This document shows positions 59,292 to 64,000 of a DNA stretch of 64,000 bases, one piece after another. The notes under the pieces are model-generated. The model saw only the letters and a program-made list of their open reading frames with translations, did no database searches and had not been told where the DNA came from. Position 1 is the stretch's first letter. The number at the start of each line of letters is the position of its first letter. Origin of the DNA: Mycobacteriales bacterium (GTDB lineage: Bacteria; Actinomycetota; Actinomycetes; Mycobacteriales; Mycobacteriaceae); assembly GCA_018376445.1 (NCBI GenBank), contig JAHABL010000001.1, positions 248,001 to 312,000 of the forward strand, given 5' to 3'. The translations under genes and the position numbers were made by a program.

Positions 59292-60071
59292 GTGGAAAAG
59301 AAAAAAGATAAGCGTCGTCGCACCTCTACTCCGTCCAAGTATGTGCCTTCCAATAAGAAGGGCTATGGCTGGCTGTGGGGCTTACTGGTTGTCATCGTCG
59401 TAGCGGCCATTGTTGCCGTGGGCATCTATATGGGTGTGAAGAGCAACCGAGACAGTGAAAATGGCGCGGATATCGCCATTAAACATTCCTCTGTGAAGGT
59501 CACCGAAAACTACATCGAGTTCCGCTCCAACAACGCAAAAAAGGATGCGAAGATTATCGAATTGTTCGAGGATCCGCGCTGCCCAGGCTGTTCTGAGTTG
59601 GAAAAGATGCACGGTGCCGAACTTGCCGACGCTATCCAATCCGACCAGGTAGTGCTCCGACTCCGCCTGATGGACTTCCTCAACTCGCAGGGCGCCTCCC
59701 AGTATTCCACCCGCGCCAATGCCGCTCTTATTACTGTTGCACTCACTGGAGATGCAGAAAGTGCATTCCGTTTCCACTCCATCCTTTGGCACACTGCTCC
59801 CGCGGAGGGCGGCGGTGTACCGGAACCGACCAACGCTGAGTTGGCCGAGAAGGCCAAGATGGCCGGAGCTAAGGGTGAGACTCTCTCTCAGATCAAGTCT
59901 GGAAACTTTGGCACCATGCGCGCCGCCACCATGGGTCGCGTTAACCTAAAGGTCCTCAACGAGCGTATGGACGGCAAGGGTGGTACCCCGGCCGCCTTCA
60001 TGAACGGTGGGCAAATCGACCTTAGCCGCCCCGACTGGGTCACCTCGCTCTACACCACAAACAAGAAATAA
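59292..60071 (+). CDS. Membrane-anchored DsbA-like thioredoxin-fold protein
   Basis: 259 residues from the GTG at 59292, which has gaaagg at good spacing. An ATG at 59277 is the alternative. A Lys/Arg-rich N-terminus and one helix (GWLWGLLVVIVVAAIVAVGIYMG) anchor an outer DsbA-like domain with active site C-P-G-C in FEDPRCPGCSELEKMH at about residue 95, and a cis-Pro loop GGTPAAFMNG near the end. It resembles the actinobacterial extracytoplasmic disulfide oxidoreductases. It follows the MauE-like gene. Confidence 0.9.
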   Translation: MEKKKDKRRRTSTPSKYVPSNKKGYGWLWGLLVVIVVAAIVAVGIYMGVKSNRDSENGADIAIKHSSVKVTENYIEFRSNNAKKDAKIIELFEDPRCPGCSELEKMHGAELADAIQSDQVVLRLRLMDFLNSQGASQYSTRANAALITVALTGDAESAFRFHSILWHTAPAEGGGVPEPTNAELAEKAKMAGAKGETLSQIKSGNFGTMRAATMGRVNLKVLNERMDGKGGTPAAFMNGGQIDLSRPDWVTSLYTTNKK

Positions 60072-60107
60072 CTCGCGCCACACCGCGAACAAGAAACAAT
60101 CTGAGTG

Positions 60108-60145
60108 AAGCGCCCCGGGAGTGTTCCCGGGGCGCTTTCTCATTT
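60108..60145 (+). terminator. Terminator after the DsbA-like gene
   Basis: A 13-base stem (AAGCGCCCCGGGA and its complement) around GTGT, followed by tctcattt, 37 bases after the stop codon. Confidence 0.88.
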
Positions 60146-60267
60146 ACGAGCGTGTTGCGTCGCGTCTTTCTTGCCGTCGCCTGCACGTAAACTGTGCCCC
60201 TGTGACCTGCCGATTTGGTGAGCTTTCACGAAGTGGTGTAACTTAACTAAAGCAGCCGAAAGGCACT

Positions 60268-60340
60268 GGGGCTATGGCGCAGCTGGTAGCGCACCACACT
60301 GGCAGTGTGGGGGTCACGGGTTCGAGTCCCGTTAGCTCCA
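60268..60340 (+). tRNA. tRNA-Ala (anticodon GGC)
   Basis: 73 bases. Acceptor GGGGCTA pairs with TAGCTCC (with the G3-U70 pair that marks alanine), D-arm GCGCAGCTGGTAGCGC, anticodon arm CCACA-CTGGCAG-TGTGG with GGC in the loop, T-arm ACGGGTTCGAGTCCCGT. CCA is not encoded. Its 3' end is the attachment site of the element that follows. Confidence 0.97.
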
Positions 60341-60481
60341 CAATATGGAAATTCCCAGGTCACTAATGACCTGGGTTTTTCTTTATCTCTGCTGGTAGTT
60401 GCATGTTTTTATCCTAACCCCTTGTAGACAGTTTGGGGCACCTTTAGACTTAGTTTTGGCACATTTTTGGCACAGACTAGT
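60334..60481 (+). repeat. 148-bp repeat, copy 2, at the tRNA-Ala 3' end (candidate attL)
   Basis: Matches 50524-50671 with 11 differences by hand count. The first 29 bases, from the acceptor stem through the first hairpin arm, are identical. It lies between tRNA-Ala and the integrase start, as the left attachment end of an integrated element would. It contains a terminator-like hairpin (60348-60381) ending in tttttctttat. Confidence 0.85.
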
Positions 60482-60491
60482 GAGGTGCACC

Positions 60492-61736
60492 ATGGCAGCG
60501 GGAGAGTTCGGCAACACTAGACAACTCCCCTCAGGTAGGTGGCAGGCGCGCTACAGATACAGGGGGCAAGACTATAAAGCTCCCGAAACCTTCAAAACTA
60601 GGAAGATAGCCGAAGGGTGGCTCAGTCACGAAAAGAAACTTATCGACCTTAACGCATGGATACCACCACAAGAGCGCCTAGCCCTCCAGGAGAAACACCA
60701 GCAGGAGATGGAGTTAACCGTGGGGTTATGGCTCGAGCAATTCCACGACAGTCTACGAGACGCTAAAGCCTCCACCCTGCAAACATATAGGCGGACCATC
60801 ACTAATAGGATCCTTGACCCTGTTGCGCCGGGCAATGAGGTGGAGGACATTACCCGGCTTAGAGACATTCCCCTGGTGGAGTTGACGAAACAGGACGTTT
60901 ACCAGTGGTGGGATGCTATTGAGCGCACCTACGACACGCCTGAGACGAATAGGAAGGCCTACCGGAGGTTGAAAGCCGCGGGGCGAGAGGCTGTGGAAAG
61001 GGAGCTTATAGGGAGTAACCCTGTGAATGTTCCCGCAGCGAATAAGAGTGTGGCGAAAGATTCACCTTATCTTCCCAAGACGGAGGAGCTGCATAAGATT
61101 CTGACGGAAGTCCCGGCACGCTATCGGCTTATTACCGCCCTCATACTGTTTCACGGCCTGCGTATCGGAGAGGCGATCGCCCTGGAGGTGGATAGTGTTG
61201 TCGCCCATGACACCACGGGAGGGCACCGTTACGGGGTCCGGGTGAAACAGAATGCGCAGAGGATTACCCCGCCGGGGAAGTCTACATTCATGCTGGTGCA
61301 GCCTCCTAAGAGTAGGGCAGGGAATAGGGAGGTGCCGATTATGCCCGAGTTTATTCCCCTCCTGGAGGAGCACCTGGACAAGTATGTGGCCGAGTCTCCT
61401 ACGGTAGTGCGTTTGTCTAAAGAATTTGGGGGCGGTACCCGCCCGGCGCAACTGCTGACGACGACGGGGGCGGGCTTAATGGTGATGGATACGTCCTACC
61501 GTAGCGTGCTGAAACGTGCCACGGAGCGGGCGGGGGTGTCGCCTTTGATTAAGCCGCATAGCGGGCGTAGGTGGTTGGTGACAACGTTGGCGGAGCACGG
61601 GGCGCACGTGAAGGAAATTTCGCGGATTCTCGGAGATGAGGACTTGGAGGTGATTATGTCTATCTATATGCAGGTGAGGGCAGAGAGAACAACAGAACTC
61701 ATGGATATTGTCAGCAAGTCGGTAGCGCGGGGATAG
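60492..61736 (+). CDS. int: Tyrosine recombinase (phage-type integrase)
   Basis: 414 residues from the ATG at 60492. The frame stays open to 60399 through the repeat. An N-terminal arm-binding region (RQLPSGRWQARYRYRGQDYKAPETFKT) and SAM-like core-binding domain precede the catalytic domain, with Arg in FHGLRIGEAIALE, H-x2-R in KPHSGRRWLVTTLAEHG and the nucleophilic Tyr in EVIMSIYMQV. It lies 150 bases from the 3' end of tRNA-Ala, its likely attB. It catalyses site-specific integration and excision of the element to its right. Confidence 0.94.
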   Translation: MAAGEFGNTRQLPSGRWQARYRYRGQDYKAPETFKTRKIAEGWLSHEKKLIDLNAWIPPQERLALQEKHQQEMELTVGLWLEQFHDSLRDAKASTLQTYRRTITNRILDPVAPGNEVEDITRLRDIPLVELTKQDVYQWWDAIERTYDTPETNRKAYRRLKAAGREAVERELIGSNPVNVPAANKSVAKDSPYLPKTEELHKILTEVPARYRLITALILFHGLRIGEAIALEVDSVVAHDTTGGHRYGVRVKQNAQRITPPGKSTFMLVQPPKSRAGNREVPIMPEFIPLLEEHLDKYVAESPTVVRLSKEFGGGTRPAQLLTTTGAGLMVMDTSYRSVLKRATERAGVSPLIKPHSGRRWLVTTLAEHGAHVKEISRILGDEDLEVIMSIYMQVRAERTTELMDIVSKSVARG

Positions 61737-61740
61737 CGGC

Positions 61741-62562
61741 ATGAAACGGCATATATGGCGTAGTGAGTGGGCCGAGGAAAACGTTGGGTTTGCAGTCATG
61801 GTTATGGACGGCGACTACCCTATGGGCCGGTTAATTATTTGTGGCACGCCTAGAGAGATACTGGTAGAGAACGCTATCTTTGTGGGGGAAAAGTGGACCG
61901 ATAGGCGACCAGAAGTTTTTACTCCCCGGCGTAGAACAGAGGTCACTCGTATTCGAGCTAAAGGTGAAGACTATCGACGGCAAATTAAAGAGGAAACCAA
62001 AAAAATAGGTGACTGTGAGCAACATTTTCTCGTGTTTCCTGATTTTGAGGTGCGCAACAGAAAACTAGACCCACTCATATATAAAGTCATACAAGATGGT
62101 CACCTTGTCGTGGAGTACAGCTTTATTAAACATGTGGTTGACAGTGGGCTTATTAACCACATTTGCGATTCATGGACAGATGAAGAAAGACGGGAGTATC
62201 TGTTTTATCGAACTCTGATACATATCCTAGACGGGGACAAAATTATGGGCATTATAGAAGGTTACAAGGGGGGGAAATTTATCGTTTTCGACACTCACGA
62301 TATGTCTGAATGGTATGCCAGGTCTTCTTCTCGTACTTGGGCACCAGCTGAAGAAGATAGGGGAATGCGGGCAGAGCACGTAAAAGGTAAAGGGAGATTG
62401 TCTGGCAGTATTCGTTTCCCCGATTTCTGTATTGAGCGTGAAGAACTCTACCAGCTAATTTCCCGGTACTTATTCCCCAGTGGTCTAACAGGCAGTGACT
62501 TTTTTAAAGTGCAGTATGACACTTTGAAAGAACTGGTTGAGCATGGACGCATGAATAAATAG
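61741..62562 (+). CDS. Hypothetical protein of the integrative element
   Basis: 273 residues starting four bases after the integrase stop, so probably cotranscribed. AT-rich compared with chromosomal genes. The N-terminal third is mixed beta/helical (VGFAVMVMDGDYPMGRLIICG), followed by a charged linker (RIRAKGEDYRRQIKEETKK), then TWAPAEEDRGMRAEHV and a C-terminal region with DFCIEREELYQLISRYLF. No signal peptide, membrane helix or familiar catalytic motif is seen. The place next to an integrase is often used for immunity or defence cargo, which is only inference. Confidence 0.75.
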   Translation: MKRHIWRSEWAEENVGFAVMVMDGDYPMGRLIICGTPREILVENAIFVGEKWTDRRPEVFTPRRRTEVTRIRAKGEDYRRQIKEETKKIGDCEQHFLVFPDFEVRNRKLDPLIYKVIQDGHLVVEYSFIKHVVDSGLINHICDSWTDEERREYLFYRTLIHILDGDKIMGIIEGYKGGKFIVFDTHDMSEWYARSSSRTWAPAEEDRGMRAEHVKGKGRLSGSIRFPDFCIEREELYQLISRYLFPSGLTGSDFFKVQYDTLKELVEHGRMNK

Positions 62563-62789
62563 AACAATATGGGTCCCATTAGTACTGTTGGTGTGTTATT
62601 GTGGCGTCGGCGTTGGAATACAGTGTGACCCGTCCACTACCTCCGACAATAGCCACTCACGTGGTGCATAAACGGGAACAAAGCAAGCTCTGTATCTTGC
62701 TTAGGCGCTAATTGGGCGCTTTGACCTTGAGGCTCTGCGAATAGCGGGGCGGATACCTCGTGCTTTGAGGTAGAAAAGGTCAGACATAA
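62563..62789. other. Control region of the element
   Basis: No gene is seen in these 227 bases. Two small perfect hairpins are present: AAGCAAG/CTTGCTT (62681-62702) and TACCTC/GAGGTA (62754-62772), the latter 18 bases before the HTH gene's start codon. They are plausible operators or attenuators for the replication genes that follow. Confidence 0.5.
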
Positions 62790-62984
62790 ATGTCTACTCC
62801 AACTCGCCACTATGTTTCTATCCGTGAAGCCGCTGACTACTGGTCTGTCTCCACGAAAACGATTCGCCGGTGCATTAACCGGGGAGAACTCACAGGCTAC
62901 TACCCCTGTGGTAGGACTCTACGCCTCGATCTCAATGAGCTAGAGGCAATTGCACAGGCTAACGCCACTCGTAAGGTGGCGTAA
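62790..62984 (+). CDS. Small MerR/excisionase-type HTH protein
   Basis: 64 residues. The sequence HYVSIREAADYWSVSTKTIRRCINRGELTGYYPCGRTLRLDLNELEAI is a complete helix-turn-helix-wing of the HTH_17/excisionase type (I-R-E-A-A...S-x-x-T-I-R-R...G-R-x2-R-x4-E-L). Such proteins in integrative elements act as recombination directionality factors or regulators. The next gene begins four bases after it ends. Confidence 0.9.
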   Translation: MSTPTRHYVSIREAADYWSVSTKTIRRCINRGELTGYYPCGRTLRLDLNELEAIAQANATRKVA

Positions 62985-62988
62985 GGGC

Positions 62989-63573
62989 ATGGAGACAAAA
63001 GAATACCCCGCCGTAAGCGGGGCACCTTCGAGCACTCTTCAATCATACCCGGTAGGCGTAACAGAAACTGATACTGCTCCTGCTACCGGTATCCTTGCCG
63101 TCAGACCACAGCTAGACACAGTTTTCTTGACTGCTCTTCTCCATGCGGGGAACCGGGGGAAAACTGTTCTGGAACATGTAGACGCTACAGACTTCCATAA
63201 CCCGGTCTACGGTGACCTGTACGAGAGAATAAAGGCCGTCGCCGCTACAGGTGACCTCACGCACCTACGAGTGTGGGGCACGCTCACTGCAACCCGCTGG
63301 ACTGAGGACTCTTACTGGCATGGACGAGTCCTAAACCTTGTTGCGCCGGGCAGTGGCGGCTATGAGGATATCGCACTCGCTGCTGCTCAGCTGGTGCAAG
63401 GCTCACTGCGTCACCGTGTGTTTAATCTAGGCGTGGAGTTGCGACAGGCGGCCTGTGAGAGGTCGCTAGAGGAACTTATGGTGTTCCTTGCTGACTCTGC
63501 CCGCATGGAGATGATTCGTGCGACTGTGGCGCGTCTAGAGACCCTTACAGCGCTTACAGGGGGTGCAAAGTAA
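62989..63573 (+). CDS. DnaB N-terminal-domain-like protein (split replication module)
   Basis: 194 residues from the ATG at 62989, with taagggc upstream. After a disordered start, residues from about 40 on follow the helicase-loader/primase-interaction domain of DnaB: VFLTALLHAGNRGKTVLEHVDATDFHNPVYGDLYERIKAVAATGD, then LAAAQLVQGSLRHRVFNLGVELRQAA. There is no ATPase domain on this chain. The overlapping next gene supplies a RecA-like ATPase, so the pair may act together as a replicative helicase. Confidence 0.72.
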   Translation: METKEYPAVSGAPSSTLQSYPVGVTETDTAPATGILAVRPQLDTVFLTALLHAGNRGKTVLEHVDATDFHNPVYGDLYERIKAVAATGDLTHLRVWGTLTATRWTEDSYWHGRVLNLVAPGSGGYEDIALAAAQLVQGSLRHRVFNLGVELRQAACERSLEELMVFLADSARMEMIRATVARLETLTALTGGAK

Positions 63574-64000
63574 TGACTACCCCCGATACCACTACCGACA
63601 CCACAGAGACGCGGAGAAGCTGCCTTGTGAGGGCTACTGATATGGCACTGCCTAAACGCCGCAAGTGGATAGTGCCAGGACTATTGCCCCTCGGTTGCCT
63701 TGTGTTCCTAGCTGGTGATGAGGGCATTGGCAAAAGTACTTTCGGGCTACACCTTGCAAGTGTCATCACCAGTGGCAAAGGTGACACCGGTCTCAAGATT
63801 CCCGCCGGAAACGCCCGGCGCGTATATCTCTACAGCACAGAAGATAATTGGGGTGACACTACTAGTCCGGCGCTCAAAGCAATGGGCTGTGATTTTGAAA
63901 ATCTCTCACTCTTTTTCGACGACACAGACGGCACGTCTTATCCGAGCTTAGGGGCCAACGTCATCAAAGATATGTACGAAGACTCTGAGTGTTATGGTGC
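63573..64000 (+). CDS. RecA-like AAA ATPase / RepA-type helicase, N-terminal part (runs off window end)
   Basis: The start codon overlaps the previous stop (TAATG). The first 142 residues are visible. Walker A is CLVFLAGDEGIGKSTFGLHLA, with the RecA/RepA-like order IPAGNARRVYLYSTEDNW after it (the STED acidic motif of RepA/AAA_25 helicases). It probably unwinds the element's replication origin with the DnaB-N-like partner. The C-terminal part is outside the window. Confidence 0.85.
   Translation, partial: MTTPDTTTDTTETRRSCLVRATDMALPKRRKWIVPGLLPLGCLVFLAGDEGIGKSTFGLHLASVITSGKGDTGLKIPAGNARRVYLYSTEDNWGDTTSPALKAMGCDFENLSLFFDDTDGTSYPSLGANVIKDMYEDSECYG

Noticed and set aside
50530..60340. A single 9.8-kb prophage bounded by the two 148-bp repeats
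   Set aside because: The interval holds nrdIF, pgm, carbonic anhydrase and other core genes. The homology extends beyond a crossover core to the integrase-proximal arm at both sites, which fits two related left ends better.

Overview
The window looks like chromosomal DNA of a mycolic-acid actinomycete (order Mycobacteriales/Corynebacteriales) of moderate GC. The grounds are gene order and gene content: a block laid out like the M. tuberculosis Rv3193c-Rv3211 region (DEAD-box helicase, DUF3107, TetR, DUF3152, E1-like adenylyltransferase, TIGR02569 protein, AdnA-AdnB, potassium channel, mycoredoxin, UvrD2, DUF2342 hydrolase, YlbL-type protease, UPF0182), a second block laid out like corynebacteria (hisN, IMPase paralogue, prfB, mscS, ftsE, ftsX, smpB, ssrA), and a tmRNA tag ending in QRDYALAA. 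A reduced relative such as Lawsonella would fit, but genus is inference. Several neighbours expected from mycobacteria (nudC, whiB7, the UbiB-like kinase) are absent.

Layout. 1-23.5 kb: the conserved DNA-repair, redox and envelope block. 23.7-28.6 kb: initiator tRNA-Met, a sodium:amino acid symporter, DUF1846, GNAT and DUF436 genes. 28.6-33.8 kb: an accessory metal-flavoured region with thiD/pdxK, an ArsD-like protein carrying a Cys/His/Gly metal-binding tail, a decayed and an intact copy of an unrecognised secreted protein family, and two DtxR/IdeR-like operators. 34-41.7 kb: a PabA-PabB-PabC fusion, hisN and a second IMPase, menE divergent from bioF, and an arsenate-mycothiol-transferase-like protein lacking its nucleophilic cysteine. 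41.8-50.5 kb: secreted GH27 alpha-galactosidase, prfB, mscS, ftsEX, smpB, a secreted repeat-type protein and tmRNA. 50.5-54.1 kb: a scar zone containing a decayed integrative element at the tmRNA 3' end with a two-gene PP-loop ATPase cassette, an alcohol-dehydrogenase fragment, a chymotrypsin-like lipoprotein and a C-terminal relic of a second copy. 54.1-60.1 kb: nrdIF with a DtxR-like operator, carbonic anhydrase, phosphoglucomutase, and a MauE/DsbA-like thiol-redox pair. 60.3 kb to the end: tRNA-Ala(GGC) followed by an integrative element (integrase, orphan 273-aa gene, HTH protein, split DnaB-like replication module) that runs off the window.

Themes. (1) A possible small metal regulon: DtxR-like boxes precede the ArsD-like gene, the secreted-family gene and nrdIF. 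(2) Three homologues of thiol- or cysteine-using families have lost the signature cysteines (E1-like, ThiF/TOMM-like, ArsC-like). (3) tmRNA and tRNA-Ala share a 148-bp, about 93% identical flank beginning in their alanine acceptor stems, with a decayed integrase start at one and a live integrase at the other, pointing to two related elements that target alanine-acceptor RNA genes. All family assignments are by eye from translations; no database search was run.
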